Source: Acanthaster planci
Lineage: Eukaryota; Echinodermata; Asteroidea; Valvatida; Acanthasteridae
NCBI RefSeq assembly: GCF_001949145.1
Contig: NW_019091403.1
Span: forward strand, 655,391-715,390
DNA: 60,000 nucleotides
Direction of reading: 5' to 3'
Part shown: positions 27,703 to 49,373 of the stretch, one piece after another
Numbering within the stretch: the stretch's first letter is position 1
Layout: every line of letters begins with the position of its first letter
Program-made: the position numbers and the translations under genes
The notes under the pieces: generated by a model
Database searches by the model: none
What the model was told of the DNA's origin: nothing
The model's input: only the letters and a program-made list of their open reading frames with translations

Positions 27703-29552
27703 TTTAAGCTTTCAGTCTTGACAGGCCTCCAAAGTTAAGAGATTTGCTGGTTGCAATTAAAAAATCAATTCAGTTTATAATTAACAGCCCGATGTTTGAA
27801 AGATGCACATGTACAAAATCCAACACACACTGACAAAGGGCGTGACTGTTTCCTTTTTTACAGAACAGCATAATTATTTTGAAAATTTCAATCTAACTGG
27901 AGACAGCAAAAAAACTTGTTAAGTGTATATGACGTCGGCCTAGGGCAATTTAAATTTATAAAAGCATTTTGTGATTCTATAACCACTGAAAAATATCAAA
28001 TTATCTGGCTCAACATGTGTAACTAAACTAGGCAAACTACTTCAGAAACTGACTTCCCAAACACCATCCACGATTAGCTTGGAAGTTGGGTAGTGGTTGA
28101 AGAAATGAGGCTTTTAATATTAATGCGCGAATTAGCATTGTAAGCCTAGCCGGGGTTTTCCTGAAGTTTGGACATGTTATTGGACTTCGATCCAACTTGA
28201 TTTTTAACCGTCATGACCGTGATGGAAAACAAAATATAGTCAGACATGACTCATGACTGGCAACATGAACAATCACCACAGCTGTATATTTCCCTCTAGA
28301 CAATCAAAATGTTCCACTTAAGTCAGCCTGGCAAATTATGGCAATTTCTCACCTTAGAAACATCATCTCAGAGGACGACAAGAAAAAATCCCCTTTTCTT
28401 ACGTACTTCAAGTTCTTCAACCGTGTCATGCGTGTCAATGTATCAACGACTCGTACTCTCCTGCAAATCAATGAAATAGTATGCAATGCAAGGTGAAAGC
28501 GCGCCACCACGAGGTGAACGCCTAAAAACGAGGCCTGGGAGTGCAATTCAAGTAGTTCGGAGCCCCATGGCAGGCAACCAACCGAAGTCCCTGAGGCCTC
28601 TCAAACGGAAAACAGTGTGCTGTTTGGTCCTTCAGATTTCATTCGATTTTCAAATTGTAGTAGGTTAACCAATTCACTTTTTAATTATCCGCCAAAAACA
28701 AACTCACCCCTCAAAAAGTGAACGTTCCCAAGTCCTCTCAGGATCCATTTCTCATATGATATCCCTCGACTTTCTGAGCCGGGCTCTTCTGACAAATTTT
28801 CAATAACAGTTTGTTCTGTTTTGCGCCGGATGGGAGCCCTTGAATACAGAGACTTGATCCTGGGCTATACTTACACAATCCCACAATTGCTTGACCCACG
28901 CAGACTCCTCTCTTAGAAAGAAACCGTAGGGGTACTTTTAAGCGTCTCCGCGCGGCGGAGAATTTTCAACAGGTAGGTATGTGGCTCAATGGGATGGGAG
29001 CAACTTACACTAGACCGTGGAGCCGCGCAACAAAACTTCACACAGTTTTTTCTTTCACATCACACACATACATCAAATCGGTTAATTTCAATATTTAGTT
29101 TCTTTTTCCTGAAGAAATGAATGGAACTGTCTAGAACTTACAGATGGGAGAATGAATGAATAAAAAATATTTAATGTGTCAAAAATGCAAACGGTACTTA
29201 GATTTATAAATTAAAAGATGGTTAGTAATTATACAAGAAAATTGTTCAAATCCTTTAAGTTCAAAGATCATATTTGACAAAAAGTACGGTTTTTCTTAAT
29301 TGATTCTGCAGTTGAGTATCTATGTAGACATTCTTAAAAATTATGGCCACGCCCCTCCTTTAAAGTCATACACACCCGGTTGATGACGATGACATTATGT
29401 GACAGGCATTATCAAGGGTATTCTAATTAGAGCTGAAAATGAAAATACCAACTCTCGCTGGAATATGGCATTTTGTTTAGAAGCTTCAATTCACCAGGTT
29501 TTTTATCTTAGATCGCCTCAGTCAAACATTTGTCACAACCATGTCATAGTCG
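27703..29552. other. HECTD2-like 5' region and gap to the C-type lectin
   Basis: No second gene was recognised. The HECTD2-like 5' UTR, possibly with a noncoding first exon, should lie here; a CpG-containing patch with GCGCGGCGGAG at about 28940-28965 is a promoter candidate. The part from 29040 to 29550 is AT-rich and is presumably the 3' flank of the lectin gene. Confidence 0.45.
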
Positions 29553-30647
29553 CTAATATTTTGTCAACTTAAGCTTGCAGATGAATGGCAGGCCGTTGTC
29601 ATGGTTACAGTCGATATCGTTCCACTCCCCTGGGACGCCTCGTCCGAGGATGTCCATCATGTGCACGCAGTCGTCCTTGGCGATGGTGTCGTTGGGCTCC
29701 GCGTCGGCCCATTTCCTGTACTTGACAGCACTCCCGTCGCTCCAGCGATAGTTACCCTCAACCTCAAGATCGTTCATGCCGATCCAGACTGAGTCAAATC
29801 TTGACCATAGGAACAAGCAATAAGACAACACAAGATGATTAAAGTGCATTTAGAATTGCTGACGGTTTTTTTTCCATTAATGAGAAAAATGCACTGCAGT
29901 GAGTTTAAAATTGGAGGGGCATGTCTCGTCAGTACTTGAAGTATAAACAAATATAAAGCTACCCTGATGGTTTCTTCTGTGATTTCTGAATTGGGACACT
30001 CTAATAAGAAAGCTTATAACTGTTGACGAGCGTGTCATGCACCATCCCCACTGTATTGCTCCCGGGCCTGAATTCCTGGGGTGTAAGAATGCCCACCTTT
30101 GGGGTGGGCTATTGCATCATCCCTCCACCTTTTCGTAGTGAGAGAAATATTAAGGCAGATTGTTCAGAATTTTCGGACTTTCCAACAACCAAAAATGTAT
30201 TAAGTGGCACTGAAACTGGGAGAAAAACCAAAAAGCCACAAATACGCCATTCTGGTGTAGGATTCGGAAGGAATATTATACATCACAGAGCAAGGAACAG
30301 ATCAAAGTACAAGTTGACAGAAAAGAGGATAACCTGTTGTAGTTGCTGATCATGTCAGACGGCACAATCTTAGAACTCCTCCAGAGCTCGTAGACGAAGG
30401 CATTCTCAGCGTAGCTGTGAATGGACGCAAGATGACCTTGAGTCCCCACAGGCGAGAAATAGCGCTGGCACCGGGCCTCGGCTTCGCGCCACGGGAGAGC
30501 GTCGCCGAAGAAACGGTAACAGGAGTCGCCAAATCCGGTAAAGAAGACTGGGCAGGTGGAGTCTGTGGTGGGTGGGGTGCCGTAGTAGGCTAGAGACGAG
30601 GTGACCAGAAACGCCTTCAGTAGGAGCGTTGGGACGATCTTATTCAT
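29553..30647 (-). CDS. Secreted C-type lectin (single CTLD, EPN/WND type)
   Basis: Two exons, 30334-30647 and 29553-29799, join in phase 2 to give 561 nt (186 aa). The N-terminus (MNKIVPTLLLKAFLVTSSLA) is a signal peptide, and the rest is one C-type lectin domain: S-T-C-P, G-D-S-C-Y-R-F-F, A-R-C-Q-R-Y-F, G-H-L-A-S-I, V-W-I-G-M-N-D, then D-A-E-P-N-D-T and E-W-N-D-I-D-C. The EPN motif and the WND motif are the calcium and sugar ligands and predict mannose-type binding. There is no membrane segment. Echinoderm echinoidin-like lectins are built this way and act in coelomic fluid or matrix; an immune role here is inference. The exon 1 donor GTTATC is weak but the junction R-F-D-S-V-W-I-G fits the family. 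Confidence 0.92.
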
Positions 30648-32668
30648 GATGCCTGAAACAGTTGAACTTGACTGACACGATGGGTGGAAATAACGAACGT
30701 AAGCGAGACAACCTGTATCGTTTCGGTTAGTTCTTGCGTTTCACAGGTGTTCATCTCATCAGCTAATTTATTTTACACTGTTATCTGTTTTATATTGTAA
30801 TCTAAAAATGTGCTCATATAATTGTCAATAACTTAGAGGGCATTGATGTGGTTAGGGTCACCACTCACATAATACGTCTACGACCTACCCACCCCCGGAA
30901 GATTATGAAGGGCCGTGGGTGGTATGGAACAGAATTTATTAGAATTTCAAGAGATGTCTGTTGACGTGACAAAGGCCATGAGTGGAGATCCCGGGGGTGG
31001 GGACTATCTCCCCCTCCCACTAATATAACAATATCCCCCTTTTAAGTCATTGGTTATGCGCACCCTTAGCCTGCACCACTTCCCAGCGACACGATCTCAC
31101 CTAGGATGGAGGCCGTGCTCGGCTTTTAGAAATCGTCTCCCCGTGACAAGAAATATCCGCCCACAACAAGGGCATAATTCAAGTGAGGAAAACGACAAAA
31201 TTTATTGGTTGGGAAGCTATCAAGAGCATCTGTCAGTACCGAAGGCTTGGTCAATGATGCGATAAGCTTATAGAACGGGAATTGAAAGCTTTGGCCTTAA
31301 CAGCAGAGCAAAGTCCAGACAGGTGTTGGTGACGTCGATAAAGACAGTGCGTTCTCGAGCCAAAGACAGCATGGTACAAGACTGCAGGTGTCAACTCAAG
31401 ATAAGATATCCATTTACAGGCCATGCTGATTTATTGCTCAAACAATTGCACCGAGCAAAATCGGGAAACTATGCCCCCCCCAAAAAAAAACCGAGGTCAC
31501 ATTTCTATCCAGACGAGGCGCATGCTGTTCCCAGCAATAGCGCCCCTCTGTTGGCGTCGACGGCTCCCCGAGCCAAAAAGTTTGAGGTCCAATTCAAATT
31601 ACTCCAAGTTCCACAATGGAAAATGAAAACATCAATTTCAGTGACACGCAGAAATCACCTGTGTCAGAATTACATGCTATTCAGGTCAGGTGCAAATGAC
31701 AGATTTGTACTACACAAAAAAAATATGCTCTACAAAATTTTTGTGATCGCAAGTTCTAAAAAAAATCAACGAACCCAATTAACTATTATACACAAATATA
31801 CATTTTAGTGCCCACTTAAAGTTGACTTTCATTTTTAAGACTTCTGCAATTTTGCTGACATTTATAACATCTTTAAAACAATACATGTATTTCAACTTTA
31901 ATTACAATATCATTAGTTCTCTGAATTCAAGGTGTTGCAGCTAAAACTTCGGTGTTCTCTTCTAATGGCTTGGGTTAAAAAATTACGTAAAAGAAAGAAC
32001 AAAGAAAAAGAAATTACTGAAGACAGACATTAAGAGATGAAAAGTCAAGTCAGCACTTCAAAGCAATTTCAGTTATATTTGATCGAACATAAATGTGGAT
32101 AGAATAATTGTCATCTATTCTTTTTTTTTGTGGAATTTATACAATGTATTTGATGTCAACAAATTAACAAAACCAGTTTAATACTAACCTTACTTTCCCA
32201 AAGGTAATATTTGTCAAAGTCTTAAATTCAATGACGAATATACATAGAAACTAACAAGGACATCAATAATTTATACATCAGACACAAAGAGACTAGCCCT
32301 ACATCACATGCATTGTAATATTGCACAAGTAAAACACTTTTCAAACGGAATTAAAATAAGTAGTTTAGCCTATCAATGATTACACATCTTAGTGTAGAAT
32401 GGTCAATATAATACAGAATAATGTAGGCAGTGCAATGATCAATCTTGTAAAGGATTTAATGTGAAATGAACAAATCTCATGAGTTTGCTGACTGTGCTGA
32501 GATTTGCCAACATTGTGTTTCTTCCACAGAAACTGCCACATCTGAAAACTTCACGATTGCTGAGTGACAGCAGACTGGCTTTGATGCCAAAGTCTGAGTG
32601 CAAGGTGTGAGACAATCTACCCACTCTCTGAACTATCCTTTGGGTTGATAGCTGGATTGCTCAGTGGT
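30648..32668. other. Lectin promoter and ZC4H2 3' flank
   Basis: No gene was recognised. The right part (about 31800-32668) is AT-rich and probably the long 3' UTR and flank of ZC4H2. The left part should hold the lectin promoter. A 161-codon open frame at 31323-31808 on the plus strand has no recognisable motif and was not accepted. Confidence 0.45.
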
Positions 32669-42255
<9,587 letters not shown>

Positions 42256-43457
42256 TGTTCCCGCTTACAACAAGAAAAGAAAAGCTAACTTGACCGATAT
42301 TATCACTGTTTCACTTCCAGGCCTATCGTGCTTCCGTACGGCTCGACGGCTGCACCTTAAATGGGACTCGAAGGCAAAATTTGTTCAAATTAATCCGAAC
42401 TCCGGAAAAGCGCGATGTTTATTAATTTTGGGGGGCTGGAGAGAACAAACGTGTGGTTCTGACCACTGATTCCGAGGTAATACTTGCTGCAAAGGAGTTT
42501 GGATACCAGACACTACTTGCCGGATTGGTATAGCGCCCCCTTGCGAAGCAGTTGCTGATTATGGACAAAAATTATATTCCTTTGCGTCACCAAGAACTTG
42601 CCTTTAGTGCTGGCATTTTTTAACGTAAACCGTGAAATCCTTGAGCCCACATCTCTGCCGTTTTAAGTTGCTCTGCATGCAAATTAACATTTAGATAAAG
42701 TCGCAACAGTAATCTTCCACAATGATTAATTCCTAATTTCCCTTGGTCTATTATGACTTATGACTACCAAGTAAATAATGCACAGTGCATTACCACGGTG
42801 TGGAACAACGAAAAAAAATCAGGAAAAACTGTCACAGTGGTTTGCTCCAAGCTTTCAGCGATGCTAAGGCCCAGTCCCACCGCAGTATCCCGGCTCGTTC
42901 TTCAATTTGTGCCTTTGACCTCGCTCAGAATTTAAGGACAGGATGGATCCGAGTTGATTGCTTCTAAACCACTGAGTGCCCTCTGGGAAAAATGGGTTGT
43001 GGCACACTGGCATTACAAAAAAGAAATTGCCGCAGCAAGCTGGAATGGTTATGGTCTGATGTCCCCAGTGGCAACCCTCTGCCATAAAAGACTGAACTTT
43101 GATTACAACGAAGAATAGATTTCTCTCTTTCTTTAAATGTAAGTAAGTGTGGTCACTGTTTGGGACCTGGCTGCCTCCAGTCAACTCGTATGATTGGTAA
43201 ATACGCAAGTGACCCGCTGGACTGAGCTCCGAGGACAAGTTCGACCAAGGTCCATTTATTGACTGCTGGTCAATTTTCCCTGGTAACCTGATCATAGCAT
43301 ATCACCCGGAGACCGCAGGCAAAGTGGACAAACTAGTGGCAGGTGGCCAATGCTCGTCGCTCGAACTTGCCTCAGATCTGGGGAGTCGGTGTTGGTTTTA
43401 CACTACAGTTCTATCCAACAACAGTTGTTCCAGTCACAGGAAGAGCTTGCCATCAGG
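42256..43457. promoter_or_regulatory. Divergent promoter region between ZC4H2 and the SLC22 gene
   Basis: This 1.2 kb stretch separates the two start codons and must contain both 5' UTRs and promoters. No TATA box or other clear core element was found, and no further gene. In-frame ATG codons upstream of the chosen SLC22 start exist at 43350 but lack family similarity. Confidence 0.4.
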
Positions 43458-46400
43458 ATGCAATTCGATCAGATTCTAGCACTCCTTGGAGACTTTGGGC
43501 CCTACCAGAGGCGGATCTTCTTTCTGATTTGTCTGCTGAGTGTACCGGGCGCTTTTCACAAGCTAGCCCAGGTCTTTCTCGGGGCAGGAACGGACCACTG
43601 GTGCGCCGAGCCCGAGTGGGAAGACCAGGACTGCATGGGTTGGAACTTGACGACGACGGAATGCCAGCTGGCCAAGAAGAACGCGTCCATCCCGAGAGAC
43701 GAGCGCGGGGAGTTCAAGCAATGCGGGCGGTACAACGTGACTGGGGTGATGTTCTACCCGGGGCTTGACACCAGTAACTTCACCACAGAGGAATGCATGG
43801 ATGGGTGGGTTTATGACACCAGCCAGTATGAATCTACCATCAGAATGGATGCAAGTTAAACCCAATTTAATATCTTGACTTGTTGGAGTCCAGTCCATCA
43901 AAAGTTGTCGTAACCCGAGTCGCAAGTTACAACTGCGACAAAGGTTTTGCAGCAGTCATTAGTACATTACCGCAAGAACTTGTGAAATAACTTGTGAAAT
44001 GACCTGTGAACGGATTTTATGACGAACTCGACTACAACATCGGATATCCTTTCCCTTCCAAAATTCGAAGTAATGGATAGGGATTTGACGATGCCATAGC
44101 ACACCTAGAGGCTTACATGAAAATGCCTGCCAATGTATTCACACTATCTAAGATAAGTTTTCTTTTATTTTCCTGGTCAGCCACCATCCTAGCTGGTCAA
44201 AAACAAATCTTAATAGGCCGGCGTAAAAAATGTACCTCGGCATCGTTGTCTTGACTGCTCAGTCAAGGTTGGTTCTCTTTATTTTACTTGGCTTGACAAC
44301 ATCCCCACTCTAAGGTGGACTGATAAATCACGATGACCAGTCCTGCCATCCTCGACTCGCTTTAGCTCTCAACCGCCGCGCGAATTTGACGATCTGTTCT
44401 ACGACCGGCCAGCACTCTGGCTTTATACAGCTTTCATTACAAAGGAAATAGTTCAGATTTGGAATGTCAACCAAATCCACAGAGATGCACCTGTGAACAA
44501 GATACCTGATTATCATGGTAAACGTCCTCGTATAATGTTACGTAATAATACCTTTTGTTATGGGCTGAACATCTTCCTTGTCCCTTCAAATCAGCTAATA
44601 TAATAGAGATCTGGAGGGAAACGTTTACATTTTAATCCACACAGCTGTGACAACCGTAAAAAGCTCCTTATCTAACACATACCGGTATACTAACCAGTAC
44701 AAACAACGTTAATTTCGATCTGAAACGACCAGTATACGATAAACACTTAACCACACATTTCCATTTTATAGTTGTCCTATACATGTAGTTGTTGATAGTT
44801 TGGAGTTGTTTTTAACATATTTTGCACATTAACGCCTAAAGTTTGGCGTAAAAATCCGGCCGACCACTCTGCTAATATTCTGTCTGTCGTGCTTGTTTCT
44901 GTTAAACCAGTTCACATTGGTATGTGATCGTAAGACGTTTTCTAATGTGGCTCAGTCCGTTTTCTTCGTGGGAATTCTACTTGGCTCTGTTGTCTTTGGG
45001 TCGCTCGCTGATTGGTGAGTTGAAGGGTCACTATACAGGGTGTCCCAGAAATAAAACAAACCCTGAGGAAAGGGGTTTATATGCCCAAACCATGAGATAT
45101 GATTATAATGTATAAGGATCTCCATATTAACCCCTTTCCTCGGTTTTTTTTCTGGGACACCCTGTAGAGTGAAGATATCTGGACCGGCTCAACGAGACAC
45201 AAGATGGTACAAAAAATTACACGCTAATTAGAAAATGGAAAAATAATGCAATAATAGTTGTAGTTTAATAGTTGTAGTAGAATATATATATCAAATAATG
45301 CAAGCAATTCATGTGTTAATTAAAACACCGACAAAAGAATGGATGTCAAAATGGAAACTTTAATTTGTTCTTTTTGAAGGATTGGTCGCACAAAGACCAT
45401 GTACATCGCCATGTGTTTGTGGCTCGCTGCATCCATTGCGGTAGCGTTCTCGCCTAACTTCGCGGCCTACACGATATTCCGCGCCTTGGGAGGAGCGGGC
45501 AGTTACGGCACTTTCTTACCTGCATATGTTCTGGGTAAACAGCGGTATTAATTCATCATCTTTAGTTGAAATTGTTTTAAATTCGATGAAATTGTTCGTA
45601 AGAGCTGGCTATCCAGTATAATTATTCACACTCTATCTATCATGGAGCTATACGCAATTTTCTTTGTAATCCACTGACTTTCAGAACCGATAGCACTGAC
45701 TTCGCTTTCTATGAATTTGATTCACTGGTTATGTTAAACGCCTGACGCGCGTGTTGGTGCACACAATCTGTAGGTACGGAGTTTGTAGGCCCCTCCAAGC
45801 GAGTCATCGTCGGTATCGTGGGTCAAATCTTCTTCTCTGCTGGCCTCATGATTCTGGCTGGTCTTGCCTACTTCATCCGTCAGTGGCGCACCCTGGAGCT
45901 TGTCATCACTGCTCCAATACTTCTCTTCTTCCTCTATATCCCGTGAGTGTCTGGAATGGAGACTAACCCTACTTANGGCGGGTGTCGCCGCCACAATATG
46001 TATCGTCCTTTGCGCTAGGTTGGGTGGGGGGTGCTAAACTTTGCAAAGTTCCACGTCAGTTTTATGCTCGAGAACAGATCCACACTTTACTGTTGAAATG
46101 GCATTGTTTTTACTTTTTCCCCCACAAAGTTGATATTAATATGTTTGGGATCGAAACACAGTACAATTGACACGACTCTCTTTTTCTGTTCTGCTGGAAG
46201 TATTTTCCCCGAGTCGGCACGCTGGCTGATAAACAGGGGGCGTCATAATCAAGCCGAGAAAATAATCAGAAAAGTTGCCAAGGTAAACAAGAAAGAGCTT
46301 CCGGATGTACTATTTGAGGAGGACGAAATCAAGGAATTGAAGGTGTGTGCTTTGTCAATTAATCTTTAATTTCTCGGGGAAATAAGCTGGGGACAAATGT

Positions 46401-49373
46401 ATTGAAAGCGGGACTGAACTGGTACTATATTTCGATGCATGAATGCCACGCTAAGGAAGAGACCGTCGACCCACTTTCTTTCGGCAATTATTATCATTGC
46501 GCGTTTACCACCATGTGCTTATATGTCATTCTCCAATTATAAACGGGTCAATCAAAATATACTTCACAGGAAAAATTGGAGGCAGAAAGAAAGCCGAACG
46601 CGTTGGATCTCTTCAAAACTCCAAACATCGCCTTCAAGACGTCTAATCTCATGTTCAATTGGTAAGAAAATCAACGAGGTTTCATTCTGTCACAAAAAAA
46701 CGCCCCATAGCACAATGGGAAAGTTCGTTCTCTTCTTCCCCCAAAACGGGAGAAGTCAAAACGCTGGTTCATTCAAGTTTGAAGAAGGTACAGTAACTTT
46801 TATTTGGGGTTTTGTCTACAGGTGTGTCAACAGTTTGGTATACTATGGCCTGTCCCTCAGTATCCCTGATCTAGCTTCCGACAACTATCTCGCCTTTTTC
46901 ATATCCGGCGCCATTGAGATACCAGCCTACATACTAGCTATGGTGGCCATCGAGAAACTGGGAAGGAGATTGAATTTGGGATCTACTATGGTCATCGGAG
47001 GGGTGGCCTGTGTGGGGACAATACTCATACGTGAGTCTCCAACTCGGGAATACATCTCTTTCATTAACCGGTGAAAATTTTATTCAATGGACTGCAGGAC
47101 ACACTTGCATTTGTGATCTTTTTTTTTCTCTCACAGCCGCTGGGACGTGGCAGACAGCTGTCGCGATGATTGGCAAGTTTTGCGTTTCTGCTTCCTTTGC
47201 CATCGTGTACATCTACTCGGCCGAACTTTTCCCAACTCCTCTAAGGTAAACGGTTTAACTATTGAACAAACCATCACAAGATCAAGTACAGGCTCTTTAG
47301 AAACGGACGATTTTTCGTTTCATTTGTGTTGGATTTCATTGCATCTGGCAAGGGTTCAAGAATAAGGCCAAGTACAAGTAATGTTTGTTGTGATCTTAAA
47401 ATTCCTTTCCCCCCCCCTCTTGCTTTTTGAGATTTTAGAATTCTTATAAATTGCAATGTAGTTTACTTTTTTAATTTGATTCTAAGTCAGATAGGAAAGT
47501 AGGGCTTACCTCCTTGAAATAAATATCAACAAAGAACTTATCCATCATCATGGAAAATCTGCTATTTTGAAAACATGGGAAACCTCCCTTTCTTAAAACT
47601 TCTAGACGAAAAGAAGTTTGTATTTTCATATGGCCTAATTGCTGGTGCCATGTTTTTGGATTTGCAGGACAGTGGGGATGGGCGTGTGTTCAATGGCTTC
47701 TAGGATAGGTGGAATCGTCTCGCCTCTCATCCTCCTACTGGATGGAGTCTGGCAACCATTACCGTTACTCTTATTTGGCGTACCTTCCATCCTAGCTGGT
47801 GCTTTGGCCTTCCTCTTGCCAGAGACAAGAGGGAAAGCCCTGCCCGAGACGGTGGAAGATGCCGAGGAATTTGGAAAGTACGATGTTTGATGCATGAAGC
47901 CAACTTTCCTTCATGTTTTTTTACATTCCAAGCCCACTTTTATCAGTGTTACAGCCATTCTACAAACACCATTTCTACACCCAAGTTAGGGCGACATCCA
48001 CTTTAATCCATTTTTCATGTTTGCCAACACACAAAGACAAAAATGAGAGAAAACAGAAGTTAAACAGAAGTTAAAACAACATCATCCATGCATTCCATAA
48101 AAAAATTACCGAGGTTTGTATTTTTGCATTATCAAACATTTATGTTGAGTTTTGAAATGGATGATGTGAGATACCATACGATTCAGAAAAACATCCCAGC
48201 CAATGCAGATCAAGTAACTTGCTAAACATTTACATTTTACTGATCCAATTGTTCATGTTTCTTTGTTACAACCCAATATATTTCAACCTTGACTTTTCCG
48301 TGCGTATGTTGCAAAAAAAAATGGAACCTCATGTCAGAAAATTTGTGCATGATAAAAGCTTAATAAAAGACTAAAAGCAAATTTGTTTCATTTCAGTTTT
48401 GACACGTAGCGGTAGATTCTGGTTTGTTACTAATCTAAAGTTTAGCAGAGCCCTCGGTTGATATATGTAACAAACAAACTATGTCAAAAAGTTGAAATTG
48501 GGGCTTGTTTGACCCAACTACGATACGGTAACAGATTTCATATTTTCAAAGGGGTGGGTTCACTATGGTGTTACTTCAAGCAAGAAAGAATGGGTGAACA
48601 ATTTATGTTGGAAGGGGGCGTTGAGCCACATCTCCCACCCCAATCTTTGCACGCAGTGCTCCATTGTGCATATGATTCATATGTCATTCCATTCGGACGT
48701 CACCAACTCTCTCATTGTATCACCTCAACAGGTTTAGATGGATGGATCAGTACCAATTCATTCACAGGGTAAGATTTTAAAAGGAGACTTTCGTCCTGGT
48801 AAATTTTTCTGTCTAAAATTTCTGTCTCATTTTTTGTCTCGAGTCTGGCGTTCACATCCCGGCCAATTTTCTGGGACTTCTGTAATCAAGTTCCTTCTCA
48901 CGCAGGCATCAGAAATAAACGTGAAGTAATTTGCAGAAGACAATGGTTGATCATATACCTCCCAGATCCTTCATAATCCATCAGATTTTGGAGGATTTTC
49001 TAGGATTGGGGAAAAAAGAGCCCAGGTACTATCATTTAACAGCAGCATGAACAAATCCACACCCATGTACCACGTTTGCATGTTCATTGCAATCTTCTTC
49101 ACTGATCACTTCATTCTTGAACTCAACCAAACTAATGATAATATATGACCAGTAGAATTAAATTAAGATGGAATTTTGAACAACACAATGATATCAACAA
49201 ACCTGTTGTGCACCCAAAAGAGAACACTCCGAATGTGAAATAGTGACTTTTTTGGTTCTTTTTTTCCCAGGAGAAGAAAGACGAAAGCCCAGTCGCCTGA
49301 GGGGAAAGGCGAGAAGGAACTGTCGTATTCAAACACGGCTTTTTCAGGGACAGAGGAGACAGACAAGATTTGA
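43458..49373 (+). CDS. SLC22 family organic cation transporter
   Basis: Ten coding exons: 43458-43850, 44911-45014, 45380-45534, 45774-45942, 46201-46342, 46570-46661, 46822-47030, 47137-47245, 47668-47877, 49271-49373, giving 1686 nt (561 aa), usual for the family. The start M-Q-F-D-Q-I-L-A-L-L-G-D-F-G matches OCT/OCTN proteins; an ATG 36 codons upstream is in frame but less likely. A large extracellular loop with several cysteines and sites N-L-T, N-V-T and N-F-T follows. Later motifs are D-R-K-T, P-E-S-A-R-W-L, A-E-L-F-P-T-P-L-R and L-P-E-T-R-G-K. Twelve membrane segments are expected. Such carriers move organic cations or zwitterions across the plasma membrane; the substrate cannot be read from sequence. 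Intron 1 has a GC donor (GCAAGT). If exon 9 is not spliced, the protein ends K-Y-D-V at 47890. Confidence 0.93.
45036..45164. mobile_element. 129-bp MITE with mariner-like ends in SLC22 intron 2
   Basis: The ends CAGGGTGTCCCAGAAA and TTTCTGGGACACCCTG are inverted repeats and TA flanks both sides (45034-45035, 45165-45166). The inner part is also partly palindromic (GGAAAGGGGTT and AACCCCTTTCC), so the whole folds as a hairpin. The ends resemble mariner/IS630 elements. It begins about 20 nt after the intron 2 donor. Confidence 0.88.
47878..47890 (+). CDS. SLC22 alternative C-terminal read-through
   Basis: When the donor at 47878 (GTACGA) is not used, exon 9 continues for four more codons (ending Y-D-V) to TGA at 47888-47890. 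An AATAAA at 48362-48367 could end that form. The spliced form adds instead the 34-residue basic/acidic tail of exon 10. Both are in frame; which is used is not visible. Confidence 0.55.

Noticed and set aside
31323-31808. 161-codon open frame on the plus strand
   Set aside because: No domain, no splice context, a poly-proline/lysine run from homopolymers, and AT-rich drift at the end; likely chance.
43350-43457. Upstream in-frame ATG as the SLC22 start
   Set aside because: It would add 36 residues without family similarity, while M-Q-F-D-Q-I-L matches the usual start.
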